The position numbers and the translations under genes are program-made. This document shows, piece by piece, positions 17,590 through 26,135 of a stretch of DNA of 64,000 bases. This DNA comes from Paenibacillus sp. GSMTC-2017 (GTDB taxonomy: Bacteria; Bacillota; Bacilli; Paenibacillales; Paenibacillaceae). Position 1 is the stretch's first letter; each line of letters opens with the position of its first letter. The notes under the pieces were generated by a model. That model had not been told where the DNA came from. It saw nothing but the letters and a program-made list of their open reading frames with translations, and did no database searches. The stretch spans positions 505,388 through 569,387 of the forward strand of contig NZ_JAECMT010000003.1 of assembly GCF_016019935.1 (NCBI RefSeq), read 5' to 3'.

Positions 17590-17608
17590 GTTATACTTGA
17601 TATATAAC
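17590..17608. promoter_or_regulatory. Candidate operator of the GntR regulator
   Basis: The dyad GTTATA-N7-TATAAC lies 62 bases before the GntR gene, overlapping a likely -10 region. Small YtrA-type GntR proteins commonly repress their own operons through such dyads; the assignment is inferred. Confidence 0.4.
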
Positions 17609-17669
17609 AGATAGATATTAAGTGATATTGATACCCGAATAAGTTAAAAGGAATGGTGGTGAAATAACA

Positions 17670-18059
17670 ATGCTTCTAGGAATAGACCTTCAGTCGGAGA
17701 CTCCTATTTATACTCAGCTTGTGAACGGGATCATTGAAGGGATCGCTCGAAAGCAACTATTACCAGGCGAAGCTTTACCCTCCGTGCGGAGTTTGGCAGG
17801 TGATCTGGGAATCAACTTGCATACGGTCAACAAAGCCTATCATTTGCTCAAGCAAGAAGGATATGTACAAATTAATCGGAAGCAAGGCGTAGTCATTCAG
17901 CTAGATGCATTTCCCGCAGCGGATGAACATTTTAGAGTGAGGCTGAAAGAGCAACTTCGGCCGTTAATTGCAGAAGCAATATGCCGAGGGATGGCGAAAG
18001 AGCAGTTTAATGAAATTAGTTTTGAAGTATTCACAGACATGATTAATGGAGGCGAATAG
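17670..18059 (+). CDS. YtrA-type GntR transcriptional regulator
   Basis: 129 residues: an N-terminal GntR winged helix (PIYTQLVNGIIEGIARKQL, LPSVRSLAGDLGINLHTVNKAYHLLKQEG) with a short C-terminal dimerisation tail, the YtrA subgroup layout. These proteins usually repress the membrane-protein genes next to them. The DUF1648 gene starts 2 bp after the stop, indicating one operon. Confidence 0.93.
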   Translation: MLLGIDLQSETPIYTQLVNGIIEGIARKQLLPGEALPSVRSLAGDLGINLHTVNKAYHLLKQEGYVQINRKQGVVIQLDAFPAADEHFRVRLKEQLRPLIAEAICRGMAKEQFNEISFEVFTDMINGGE

Positions 18060-18061
18060 GA

Positions 18062-19180
18062 ATGAGTAATGGAATGATGTTGCTGCTAGTGTTTGTTTTG
18101 ATGGTACCGATTACTTTCATAATGACGGTAATGCCCTTTTTGACACGGAAGATAGAAAGCTTTGGTGTAACGATCCCGGAAGAGGCTCAGAAGGATTCAA
18201 AAATTACAGCGCTACGTTTCCAATATCTGTGGCTTAATGGGGGAATCGGTGCAGTGATTACTGCTTCCCTGCTGTGGTTCTCTAATAAAACAGTTTCAGA
18301 ACAACAGTGGGGTATAATGCTTGTGAGTCATGTGCTAGGTTATTTATTGCTTTCCTTTGTCATTTACTTGAAGCAACATTATTCCGTTAAACATCTTAAG
18401 GAACAGAAAGGATGGTTAACGAGCTCAGTACAGCGGGTAATGATCAATACCAAATTTAGAAATGCAAAGTTAACTGTTTCATACTTCTGGTTTATTCCAC
18501 ATGTTCTTCTTATACTAGCTACGATATTAATTGGCGTGTTGAACTTTGATCAATTCCCTGAACAAATTCCGATGAAATATGGCTTGGATGGAGAAGTAAG
18601 CCGAAGTGTTGAGCGAAGTTATATGGCTGTTTTATGGCCAGCATTAATCCAAGCCCTTCTGCTGATTGTTTTTATTCTTATCAATTTTAGTATTAGTCGA
18701 AGCAAACAAATTGTTGAAGCAAGCGACCCAGAAGGTTCACTTATGCGTAATGCGATATTCCGTCGCTATTGGTCCGTTTATATAATTATTACTGGGCTTT
18801 TAATGGCGGTAATGTTCGGATTTATTGAGATTGGCATGCTGCTAGAGTGGGGAAGCAATGAAGTCACCTTTATAACATTAGTTGCCTCAGGAATTGTTGT
18901 GATATATGCAATTGTTTTATCGGTAATCACGGGACAAGGTGGTAGTCGCATCAAAATAGAAGGTGTATCGAAGGCACAGACAATGCCTATGGGTGACCAA
19001 GATCAATATTGGAAGTTAGGTCAAATTTATTTCAACCCACAAGATCCTTCTGTATTTGTTGAAAAACGTTTTGGTGTCGGTTGGTCGATAAACTTTGGAA
19101 GACCAATGGGATGGATCATTATTTTGGTGCCGCTTGCGCTTATTCCATTATTGATTTTTGTCATAGAAAGCTACATATAG
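18062..19180 (+). CDS. DUF1648/DUF5808 domain membrane protein
   Basis: 372 residues with about eight membrane helices. The DUF1648 signature lies near residues 165-185 (FPEQIPMKYGLDGEVSRS), as in SdpI-type immunity and related proteins. The C-terminal tail has the DUF5808 block (FVEKRFGVGWSINFGRP). DUF1648 proteins often accompany small GntR or ArsR regulators and can give immunity to membrane-active toxins, but there is no toxin gene nearby. It is translationally close to the GntR gene. Confidence 0.85.
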   Translation: MSNGMMLLLVFVLMVPITFIMTVMPFLTRKIESFGVTIPEEAQKDSKITALRFQYLWLNGGIGAVITASLLWFSNKTVSEQQWGIMLVSHVLGYLLLSFVIYLKQHYSVKHLKEQKGWLTSSVQRVMINTKFRNAKLTVSYFWFIPHVLLILATILIGVLNFDQFPEQIPMKYGLDGEVSRSVERSYMAVLWPALIQALLLIVFILINFSISRSKQIVEASDPEGSLMRNAIFRRYWSVYIIITGLLMAVMFGFIEIGMLLEWGSNEVTFITLVASGIVVIYAIVLSVITGQGGSRIKIEGVSKAQTMPMGDQDQYWKLGQIYFNPQDPSVFVEKRFGVGWSINFGRPMGWIIILVPLALIPLLIFVIESYI

Positions 19181-19208
19181 AGCTAATAATTCACGTGAAA
19201 ACGTTACC

Positions 19209-19250
19209 TTTACGAATGATTTTGTAAAAACTTTATCGAATATTCGTGAA
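19209..19250. promoter_or_regulatory. PurBox pair upstream of pbuG (candidate PurR site)
   Basis: CGAA at 19213-19216 and the inverted TTCG at 19243-19246 are separated by 26 bp and flanked by AT-rich arms, the layout of paired Bacillus PurBoxes. The pur operon has the same two cores with exactly the same 26-bp gap (30950-30983), also just before its -35 box. PurR itself is not in the window. Confidence 0.6.
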
Positions 19251-19255
19251 AATTG

Positions 19256-19285
19256 TTGACAAAATGTTCATTTACTCTTTAAAAT
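19256..19285 (+). promoter_or_regulatory. pbuG promoter
   Basis: A consensus TTGACA (19256-19261) and TAAAAT (19280-19285) with an 18-bp spacer, immediately after the PurBox-like pair and about 30 bp before the riboswitch aptamer. Confidence 0.75.
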
Positions 19286-19313
19286 TGGAGACGGTAAACA
19301 ACAATCGCATATA

Positions 19314-19389
19314 CCTTTTCGTATAATCTCAAGAATCGGCTTGAGAGTTTCTACTAGATCACCGTAAATGATCAGGCTACGAGGAGAGT
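19314..19389 (+). promoter_or_regulatory. Guanine riboswitch aptamer upstream of pbuG
   Basis: All conserved purine-aptamer parts are present: P1 (CTTTTCGTA with TACGAGGAG), TATAATCTC, P2 CTCAAG/CTTGAG, the junction AGTTTCTAC, the P3 loop CCGTAAAT, and the closing GGCTACGAG. The specificity base of the 3' junction is C (GCTA), which pairs with guanine rather than adenine. Ligand binding is expected to turn off the permease gene. Confidence 0.94.
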
Positions 19390-19439
19390 GGAATGGCGTT
19401 GTCGCAGCAGTTTTGCGATGCGTTGTTCCCCTTTTTGCA

Positions 19440-19487
19440 GAGCCTTGGAGAAATGCGTTATACGCGCTTTCTTTATGGGCTTTTTTG
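19440..19487 (+). terminator. Candidate riboswitch-controlled terminator of pbuG
   Basis: AGCC (19441-19444) can pair with GGGCT (19477-19481), with an inner AAA.GCG / CGC..TTT helix, directly followed by six T residues. It lies between the aptamer and the pbuG ribosome binding site, so it fits the off-state terminator. The competing antiterminator was not resolved by eye. Confidence 0.55.
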
Positions 19488-19523
19488 TTTGTTCCATCAC
19501 AATTTTGGGAGGGTATTATCAAA

Positions 19524-20909
19524 ATGAATGGATTCTTTCGATTGAAGGAACTCGGGACAAATGTAAGAACTGAAGTTATGGCGGGGATCACTACTTTTAT
19601 GACGATGGCTTACATTTTGGCTGTCAATCCGATGATCTTGGAGCCAGCTGGTTTAAACTGGACAGGTGTATTTCTTGCAACTGCATTAGCTGCTGGTATT
19701 TTTTCCATCGCAATGGGCTTGTTCGTTAATTTTCCAGTTGCACTAGCACCAGGCATGGGACTTAATGCTTATTTTGCTTCTGTCATTCTTGCTTCAGCGG
19801 CGACGGATACACCAATCTCTCCAGCGATGGGACTTACAGCAGTTTTTTTATCTGGTATTATCTTTATTATTCTTACAGTGACGCAAATTCGTCAGATGCT
19901 TATAACAGCAGTTCCAGATAGTCTTAAACATGCTATTACAGTAGGTATTGGATTGTTTATTGCAATTATTGGTCTAAAGAACAGTGGTCTTATGACGATT
20001 GTCGTAGATAGCTTCTCTGATATTAAAACGAAATCATTTACTCCAGTTAGTGGCCCAGAGACGATCATAACGCTTGGCAGCTTCCACAATGAGACGGTCG
20101 TATTTACGATCATTGCAATTGCTTTAATCGCAATTCTTATGGTATTAAAAGTACCAGGAGCAATATTGTTCGGAATACTTGGAACAACCGGAATCGCGTT
20201 ACTTACAGGCCATGTAGATGCTAAAACTGCATTTGAAGGTAAAACATGGATTCCTGATTTCGCGACGATGAACGTATGGCATTTCGACTTTGCTGGCGTT
20301 TTCGAAGTTGGTCTAATTACAGTTATTCTTACGTTTACATTCGTTGAACTATTTGATACATTCGGTACATTAGTTGGTACAGCTAACCGTGCTGGTATTA
20401 TGAAAAACCCTGAAGAGGGCAAAAAGCGCATCGGTAAAGCGATGATGGTTGACGCAATCGGCGTTGGCGGCGGAGCAATTTTGGGAACAAGTACAGTTAC
20501 TGCTTATGTTGAAAGTTCCGCAGGTATCGCTCAAGGTGGGCGTTCAGGTTTGACTGCAATTACAACAGGTATTTGCTTCTTGCTTGCTATCTTCCTTTCA
20601 CCACTTGTAGCGCTTGTTCCTGGTTCTGCTACAGCAGCTGCACTAATCATCGTCGGTGTTTTGATGATGCAATCTGTTAAAGATATTGATTTCTCTGATA
20701 TGGTTCATGCGATTCCAGCATTCTTGACGTTTTCGCTAATGCCTTTCACTTACAGCATCGCTAATGGTATTTCTTTCGGTATCGTATCGTACGTATTGCT
20801 TGCAACTGTCGCTAATCTCGGAGGAAAAGGCAAATACAAAGTTCACTGGTTAATGTGGATTCTTGCAATTCTCATTATTTGCCGATATGTATTTATGGGT
20901 GGAGAGTAA
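19524..20909 (+). CDS. pbuG: NCS2-family hypoxanthine/guanine permease
   Basis: 461 residues from the ATG at 19524, which follows GGGAGGG (19507-19513). A longer in-frame start at 19368 falls inside the riboswitch aptamer and is rejected. Twelve or more membrane helices are seen, and the protein starts with the AzgA-type block RTEVMAGITTFMTMAYILAV. The family imports hypoxanthine, guanine or adenine by proton symport. The FVELFDTFGTLVGTANRAG and STVTAYVESSAGIAQGGRSG blocks match COG2252. The guanine riboswitch and PurBox pair support a purine substrate, and position between guaA and the pur operon matches PbuG. Confidence 0.95.
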   Translation: MNGFFRLKELGTNVRTEVMAGITTFMTMAYILAVNPMILEPAGLNWTGVFLATALAAGIFSIAMGLFVNFPVALAPGMGLNAYFASVILASAATDTPISPAMGLTAVFLSGIIFIILTVTQIRQMLITAVPDSLKHAITVGIGLFIAIIGLKNSGLMTIVVDSFSDIKTKSFTPVSGPETIITLGSFHNETVVFTIIAIALIAILMVLKVPGAILFGILGTTGIALLTGHVDAKTAFEGKTWIPDFATMNVWHFDFAGVFEVGLITVILTFTFVELFDTFGTLVGTANRAGIMKNPEEGKKRIGKAMMVDAIGVGGGAILGTSTVTAYVESSAGIAQGGRSGLTAITTGICFLLAIFLSPLVALVPGSATAAALIIVGVLMMQSVKDIDFSDMVHAIPAFLTFSLMPFTYSIANGISFGIVSYVLLATVANLGGKGKYKVHWLMWILAILIICRYVFMGGE

Positions 20910-20933
20910 ACTCTCGGACATATAGATAAAGAT

Positions 20934-20970
20934 GAAAGAGCAGCGCTGAGTCGGCGCTGCTCTTTCTTAT
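20934..20970 (+). terminator. Terminator after pbuG
   Basis: AAAGAGCAGCGC / GCGCTGCTCTTT stem with TTTCTT after it. Confidence 0.88.
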
Positions 20971-21222
20971 TTGTAGATAGTTACAGGGTACAGGGAACGT
21001 TTTGTTTAAACTAAATGTATAATTCTTATTTCAAAGAAAACGATTACGTTTATGTTTTAATGAATCGCACACGTGTTATTTCGTGCTGTAGTACAAATAA
21101 GAGTTACTGGGTTCGTTAGCATACTGTTCGAAATAATTGATAGTAACTGTGAGCATCGCATTTGCAAACAGCTCGATATGTAACAAACATAGGCTATTGT
21201 GCAAACACACTCGATTAAGCAT
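20971..21222. other. Intergenic stretch with nothing assigned
   Basis: AT-rich, with short dyads such as AAACG-ATTA-CGTTT near 21040 but no convincing gene, promoter or RNA element. Confidence 0.5.
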
Positions 21223-21510
21223 TTAAAATCGGTTTTTGACGTAAGGAATCCAGAGAATGGCTGTAAAATATTTCGTTTTTCGATCTCCTAATAGACGCTT
21301 CGTTAAGTAAAGAAATATTATTGTAGAAAAGATAAAGATTAATAATGCGGTGGATTCAGTATAGCTAACCATTGAGTCCAAGCCCACATCGAATATTCTC
21401 GCTAAACGATATACATTTATGATAAGTTCGATTTGAATAAATAAGATAAAAGCATAAAAGGCGCTTAATCCGTTAATTCTCAAAAAAGTGAGCATACCAT
21501 TCATCTCCAT
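21223..21510 (-). CDS. Small two-helix membrane protein, unrecognised
   Basis: 95 residues from the ATG at 21510 (the frame continues to 21582, but the extra residues are not typical of a membrane protein start). Two strongly hydrophobic segments, about residues 14-35 and 50-70, are followed by a basic stretch (KRLLGDRKTKY). No family is recognised and the ribosome binding site is weak, so it may be non-functional. It is the only minus-strand gene in this stretch. Confidence 0.45.
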   Translation of the reverse strand: MEMNGMLTFLRINGLSAFYAFILFIQIELIINVYRLARIFDVGLDSMVSYTESTALLIFIFSTIIFLYLTKRLLGDRKTKYFTAILWIPYVKNRF

Positions 21511-21632
21511 AATGGTTGGTGAAATGCTATTTTTAGCATAACATATTATTACATTTATAGTTGTGTAATGAAGGGTAGGCAATCAGCATGAGCACTAGTT
21601 TAAAATTGTTTTAATTAGGGAGTGAAAAGTAG

Positions 21633-22397
21633 ATGTACCGTATTGATCTAAATTGTGATATGGGTGAGGGATTTGGTCCTTATCAGCTAGGTGTGGATAG
21701 CGAACTAATAAAACATATTACATCCGCAAATATTGCTTGCGGCTTTCATGCGGGTGATGCGGCAACAATCAGAAGGACGGTGCAGCTCGCACTCCAGTAT
21801 GATGTAGCAATTGGTGCACATCCCGGTTTGCCGGATCTGGCTGGTTTCGGAAGAAGAAAGATGGAAATAAGCAGTCGAGAAGCATATGAAATGACCGTTT
21901 ATCAATTAGGCGCTGTAATGGCTTTTGCAACATCAGAAGGAGGGAAAGTAGCTCATATTAAGCCACATGGTGCGTTATATAATATGGCTGCTGTCGAGCC
22001 GAAGCTAGCAACAGCTATAGCAGAAGCTGTCTACAAAGTAGACGGAAATATGATGTTATACGGATTATCAGGTAGTGAACTTATTCGTGCAGGCGAGAGA
22101 ATAGGTCTAAAAACGATGAATGAAGTGTTTGCTGATCGTTCTTATGAGGATGATGGCACACTTACTCCGCGGGGAGTTGAAGGTGCTCTATTAACGAATT
22201 CCAATTTAGCTGCTGCTCAAGTTGTTAGTATGGTGAAGTCTGGAACAGTTCGTACCCGTCTCGGAAATATATTGCAGCTTAAGGCAGATACAGTCTGTGT
22301 TCATGGTGATACGCCGGGTGCGCTCGGACATGTTATGAAGCTTCGGGAATTATTGTTACAGTCGGAAATACGAATTTTGAAATCAGGCGAGCATTAG
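21633..22397 (+). CDS. pxpA: 5-oxoprolinase subunit A
   Basis: 254 residues of the LamB/YcsF family. The start MYRIDLNCDMGEGFGPY and the blocks NIACGFHAGD and HIKPHGALYN are family signatures. With PxpB and PxpC it forms the prokaryotic ATP-dependent 5-oxoprolinase, which converts pyroglutamate to glutamate in the cytoplasm. The three genes follow in order A, B, C with short gaps, matching the known gene cluster. A GGGAGTG site precedes the ATG. Confidence 0.96.
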   Translation: MYRIDLNCDMGEGFGPYQLGVDSELIKHITSANIACGFHAGDAATIRRTVQLALQYDVAIGAHPGLPDLAGFGRRKMEISSREAYEMTVYQLGAVMAFATSEGGKVAHIKPHGALYNMAAVEPKLATAIAEAVYKVDGNMMLYGLSGSELIRAGERIGLKTMNEVFADRSYEDDGTLTPRGVEGALLTNSNLAAAQVVSMVKSGTVRTRLGNILQLKADTVCVHGDTPGALGHVMKLRELLLQSEIRILKSGEH

Positions 22398-22420
22398 GAA
22401 AAAAGTTAGGAGGGAGAGGG

Positions 22421-23245
22421 ATGGGTGATTCGAGAGTAAGTCTACATAGTCAGACTCTCAACTATGAAATGCAGCCACTAGGAGATCGTTGCGTTCTCAT
22501 ACGTCTTGGAGATGAAATAAACGAAGAAACGCATCACATTGTTATTGCCGTAACGAAGTTGATCGAAGGTCAACGTTTGCTTGGAATTAGCGATATTGTA
22601 CCCGCTTATACATCAGTTGCAGTACATTATGATCCTTTACAAATATGGAGGAGCAGAAGTTTTGAAGAAACTGATCACGCAACGATCTATGCAACGATGT
22701 GTGCGAGACTTAATCTACTACTAAGAGCTTTCAAAGATATTGACGTTTCCCATATAGGTCATAGAACGATTGAAATACCGGTTTGTTATGGTGGAAAATA
22801 CGGACCGGACTTGGGTGTAGTTGCTGAACATTGCGGTTTGAATGAGGATGAAGTTATTTCGATTCATAGTAGTGGAAACTATTTGGTGTATATGATCGGC
22901 TTTGCTCCTGCTTTTCCTTATTTGGGTGGAATGTCAGAGCGGATAGCAACGCCAAGAAGGCAAACACCTCGAACAGTTATTCCAGTTGGAAGTGTAGGAA
23001 TTGCTGGAGTGCAGACGGGGGTTTATCCGATAGAAACGCCAGGCGGATGGCAATTAATCGGGAGAACACCACTTAGATTGTTTCAGCCTCAGCTTGAAAT
23101 ACCGAGCTTGTTAGAAGCAGGAGATCATATCAGATTTATACCTATTGCAGAGGAACAATACGAGGGCTGGCATACAGTAGATGAAAACGTAGCTTCATTA
23201 GTTAATAGCTTAGCTTCATCGGGGGGTGAAGTGAGATGGCAATAA
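22421..23245 (+). CDS. pxpB: 5-oxoprolinase subunit B (KipI-type)
   Basis: 274 residues, the allophanate-hydrolase-subunit-1 fold. The motifs PVCYGGKYGPDLG, HSSGNYLVYMIGFAPAFPYL and the Pro-rich ATPRRQTPRTVIPVGSVG are typical. Related KipI proteins inhibit the sporulation kinase KinA in B. subtilis, but the pxpABC arrangement argues for 5-oxoprolinase activity. AGGAGGGAG precedes the ATG, and the 3' end overlaps pxpC by 10 bp. Confidence 0.95.
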   Translation: MGDSRVSLHSQTLNYEMQPLGDRCVLIRLGDEINEETHHIVIAVTKLIEGQRLLGISDIVPAYTSVAVHYDPLQIWRSRSFEETDHATIYATMCARLNLLLRAFKDIDVSHIGHRTIEIPVCYGGKYGPDLGVVAEHCGLNEDEVISIHSSGNYLVYMIGFAPAFPYLGGMSERIATPRRQTPRTVIPVGSVGIAGVQTGVYPIETPGGWQLIGRTPLRLFQPQLEIPSLLEAGDHIRFIPIAEEQYEGWHTVDENVASLVNSLASSGGEVRWQ

Positions 23246-24237
23246 CGATAGTAAAGCCCGGGCTACTAGCTACCATTCAGGATCTTGGAAGAACAGGTTA
23301 TCAAGGATATGGCATCGTTGTAGGGGGTGTGATGGACCAAGGTGCGGCAAGGGTCGCTAACATCATAGTTGGCAATAGTGATGACGAAGCAGTTATTGAG
23401 TTTACATCAGCTGGTGGAGAAATACGAATTGAACGTGAATTGTTAATCTCATTGTGTGGTGGGGATCTGGGGGCTACAGTCAATGGACGATACGTGCCAC
23501 TTTGGCGCCCTGTTTTGCTAAACAGAGGTGATATCATCACATTTGGGGCAAGTCGATTTGGTAGCAGAGTCTATCTTGCAGTTGCAGGTGGCTTCAATAT
23601 GAACAAAGTGCTTGGGAGTAAAAGCACATATATAAGAGGTGGTCTAGGTGGACACGAAGGTCGTGCACTAAAGGCTGGAGATCATCTTATGGTAAATGGA
23701 ATTGCTGCAAGCTCGTTGTCAGCAAAATTGATTACGGCTATTCAAGAAAAGAGATGGTTATCTACATGGCATGCAGGTCAATTTGCACTTGCAGATAGAG
23801 ATGTGTTTGTCATTCGAGTAATGGAAGGTACTCATAGTAATCGTTTATCGGATGAAGCGAAGGTGTCATTATTCGGCGGTATTTTCCGAATTGGGACATT
23901 ATCTGATCGGATGGGATACAGGCTGGAGGGGAAGCGAGCGCTTGGACCACTGCAACGATCGGCTGAACTTTTATCGGAAGCAGTAGCGATAGGAACGGTT
24001 CAACTACCGCCAGACGGGAATCCTATCGTACTTCTTGCAGATCGTCAGACGACAGGAGGCTATCCTAGAGTTGCTCAAATAGCTACAGTGGACATTCCAT
24101 TGTTTGCTCAGCTCAAACCAGGCGATAAAATTCTTTTTGAGCTAATTACGCTTCAAACCGCAGAACGATTATTGTTAACAGCTGAGCATGATTTGACAAT
24201 GTTAAAGATAGCGGTAGGGCTAAAAGGAAAGGAGTAG
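23236..24237 (+). CDS. pxpC: 5-oxoprolinase subunit C (KipA-type)
   Basis: 333 residues, the biotin-dependent-carboxyltransferase-like fold (IVKPGLLATIQDLGRTGYQGYG at the N-terminus, SDRMGYRLEGKRAL and DRQTTGGYPRVAQIA later). It pairs with PxpB to form the catalytic complex. The 10-bp overlap with pxpB suggests translational coupling. A terminator follows directly. Confidence 0.95.
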   Translation: MAITIVKPGLLATIQDLGRTGYQGYGIVVGGVMDQGAARVANIIVGNSDDEAVIEFTSAGGEIRIERELLISLCGGDLGATVNGRYVPLWRPVLLNRGDIITFGASRFGSRVYLAVAGGFNMNKVLGSKSTYIRGGLGGHEGRALKAGDHLMVNGIAASSLSAKLITAIQEKRWLSTWHAGQFALADRDVFVIRVMEGTHSNRLSDEAKVSLFGGIFRIGTLSDRMGYRLEGKRALGPLQRSAELLSEAVAIGTVQLPPDGNPIVLLADRQTTGGYPRVAQIATVDIPLFAQLKPGDKILFELITLQTAERLLLTAEHDLTMLKIAVGLKGKE

Positions 24238-24272
24238 ACGCAAATGGCATCTACTCCTTTATTTTGGACAAT
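24228..24272. terminator. Terminator between pxpC and the convergent NAGPA gene
   Basis: AAGGAGTAGA / TCTACTCCTT stem overlapping the pxpC stop, followed by TATTTT. It lies between convergent genes, and the AAGGAGTAGA arm lets it act in both directions. Confidence 0.75.
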
Positions 24273-24295
24273 TCTTTAGAGAAACACTAGCACGA

Positions 24296-25372
24296 CTATT
24301 TGAAAAATAAGAAGTGTGTTGGTAGCTTACGCAGTCCTCCATCGGAAGGTTTGTTAATGACTTTTCCATTAAATATGAGAGAGGAAGATCCACCGCCATC
24401 AAGGTTGTAGCCATCGCGTGCACCGTAATGCTTAAGCAACGATTGTACCTCTTCTAACGTAGCACCGGAGCTACCGGCTTCATTGTAACCATCTGTTACT
24501 AAGATGAGCAATTGATCATCTTTATAGTTTGCGATAACGGTACGAGGAGCACGTTTTGGACTCGTTTGCCATTTGGGCGGAATCGTTTGTGCAGCGCCGC
24601 CTTTTAGCAGAACAGGTACAAATGATGCGCCGAACTTCGGTTTTTTGGCATCGAGTTGACTTTTATCAGAAAACTCGCCGCCAACGAGCTTGTTTTGGTC
24701 ATTTAATCCTACAAAAAATAAGTCCGCATAAGATGCTTCAAAACCAGTCACATATTTCCCATCTACAATCGTATTGCTCATAGGATATCTTTTACCGCGA
24801 CCATCCGCATAGCCACCTGCATTTACACCGACAGCTGCATTATGATCTTTAACGGCTTGGAGTGTAGTTTTGGCATGTCCGACTTCAGAGCCGCCAAGCA
24901 CCATTTTCATAGCGTCATCTGACTTCAACTGAATTTTTACCGCATAACTCTTGAAGTTGTCATTGTTCAAATAAAAGAGTTGTGCCCGCAGCTTATCCGA
25001 TGAAATCGTTGAGGCTGGTTTACCTAATTTGGCTGTAATTTTTTTATCATACATTTCGAGTGGACGCTTCGCTTGAGTTGTTGCTATTGTGGCAATTGCT
25101 TTCATCTCTGCATTCGTTTTTGAATAAAGGTTTAACTGTGTTTTTATCGACTTCTGAGTATGTACAGCTATTGCATTAGCTTGATCAAGTCCTACCGAAG
25201 TTTCTTTAAACACATTTTTCGCCAGTGATTGCTCTTTATCCACAACATCAGGTTTCGATTTTTCAGAAAGTTCAACAGCAATACTAGAGAAAAGTAACCA
25301 CAACATAATTCCGACAAATGGTGCTACAGCTAGCAACGCGGTACGATTTAATGTTTTCACCGTTATTTTCAT
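24296..25372 (-). CDS. Phosphodiester glycosidase (NAGPA) domain membrane-anchored protein
   Basis: 358 residues with one N-terminal membrane segment (about residues 13-33) and an extracytoplasmic NAGPA domain: GVNAGGYADGRGKRYPMS, the invariant 'RAPRTVIANYKDDQLLILVTDG' region and the C-terminal YNLDGGGSSSLIFNGK block. The domain hydrolyses phosphodiester links of sugars, often in cell-surface polysaccharides. Its start overlaps the end of the coiled-coil protein gene by 4 bp, so the two form an operon read on the minus strand, convergent to pxpC. Confidence 0.9.
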   Translation of the reverse strand: MKITVKTLNRTALLAVAPFVGIMLWLLFSSIAVELSEKSKPDVVDKEQSLAKNVFKETSVGLDQANAIAVHTQKSIKTQLNLYSKTNAEMKAIATIATTQAKRPLEMYDKKITAKLGKPASTISSDKLRAQLFYLNNDNFKSYAVKIQLKSDDAMKMVLGGSEVGHAKTTLQAVKDHNAAVGVNAGGYADGRGKRYPMSNTIVDGKYVTGFEASYADLFFVGLNDQNKLVGGEFSDKSQLDAKKPKFGASFVPVLLKGGAAQTIPPKWQTSPKRAPRTVIANYKDDQLLILVTDGYNEAGSSGATLEEVQSLLKHYGARDGYNLDGGGSSSLIFNGKVINKPSDGGLRKLPTHFLFFK

Positions 25373-25800
25373 TTTAGGACGTCCAAACTTTTTTTCAATT
25401 CGTTCAACTGTTTCTTCACTTCATTTAATTGCGTGTACAGCTTATTGCTGTTGTCTGTTTTATTGTCCGCATTGTCTTTTGTGAAGGTTAAAAGTTCATT
25501 GAGTGCGTCAACTTTACCTTTAAGGTCAGTTATATCTGCCTTATAACTCGTTTCTAGTTGACCGAGGCGTTCCTCATAAGCTTTTTGCAAAGCAGCAACT
25601 TGTGCAGCCGTTTGCTTCTCAATGTCAGCAGTAATTTCTTTCTGCATCTGATCGGTGTAAAGTTTAGCACCAAATATTCCGCCACCTATGAGAATAATCC
25701 AAATGCCAAGAAAAACAAGAAAAGCGGTGGAGCCTTTCTTTTTACGAGTGCCCGTTGTTTGTCTACCAGTTGTTGCGAGATCGATATTCGTATCATTCAT
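25369..25800 (-). CDS. Membrane protein with long coiled coil
   Basis: 143 residues: a basic N-terminus (TGTRKKKG), one membrane helix (residues 28-48) and then a heptad-rich helix of about 90 residues that ends in LNELKKSLDVLK. No catalytic motif. It overlaps the NAGPA gene by four bases and likely scaffolds or anchors it. A GAGGTG site precedes the ATG. Confidence 0.8.
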   Translation of the reverse strand: MNDTNIDLATTGRQTTGTRKKKGSTAFLVFLGIWIILIGGGIFGAKLYTDQMQKEITADIEKQTAAQVAALQKAYEERLGQLETSYKADITDLKGKVDALNELLTFTKDNADNKTDNSNKLYTQLNEVKKQLNELKKSLDVLK

Positions 25801-26059
25801 CGTTATTCATTCACCTCTATTGCAAGTTAGTATTGTTCCAAGTATGGGATGAACGAACGAAAAAAGTTGTCCTATTCGCGAAGCGGCTATCTAATTACGA
25901 TGCAGAAAAACTATATTACCAATGAAAATAAGAGCTTGTCCACCTATTCTAACGTCAAAATAGGGCCGAAAGGTTGCGGTTGTAATCTTATTGTAACAAA
26001 GCGGTTTGTTGATGTCGCCATCTTCTGGAAATAAAATAAGGTGGTAACGTATTCAATTT

Positions 26060-26087
26060 TTGAAGCTGGCTATTAGTTATGTATAAT
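26060..26087 (+). promoter_or_regulatory. Probable promoter of the msrA-msrB fusion gene
   Basis: TTGAAG (26060-26065) and TATAAT (26082-26087), 16-bp spacer. The rest of the 25801-26135 gap shows no gene; a 61-residue open frame at 25849 lacks a ribosome binding site. Confidence 0.65.
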
Positions 26088-26135
26088 AGGAGCAAGACCA
26101 ATAAACATTATCAAAGTTAAGAAGGGGTGGTTGTG

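Noticed and set aside
19368..19523. N-terminal extension of pbuG by 52 residues
   Set aside because: It falls inside the riboswitch aptamer and terminator, and the family start with a good ribosome binding site is at 19524.
20934..20970. Insertion-sequence-like ends or tRNA-like hairpins near terminators
   Set aside because: Hairpins here are ordinary U-tailed terminators; no transposase or cloverleaf was seen anywhere in the window.
25849..26034. 61-codon open frame upstream of msrAB
   Set aside because: No ribosome binding site, no recognisable sequence, and it lies across the divergent promoter region.
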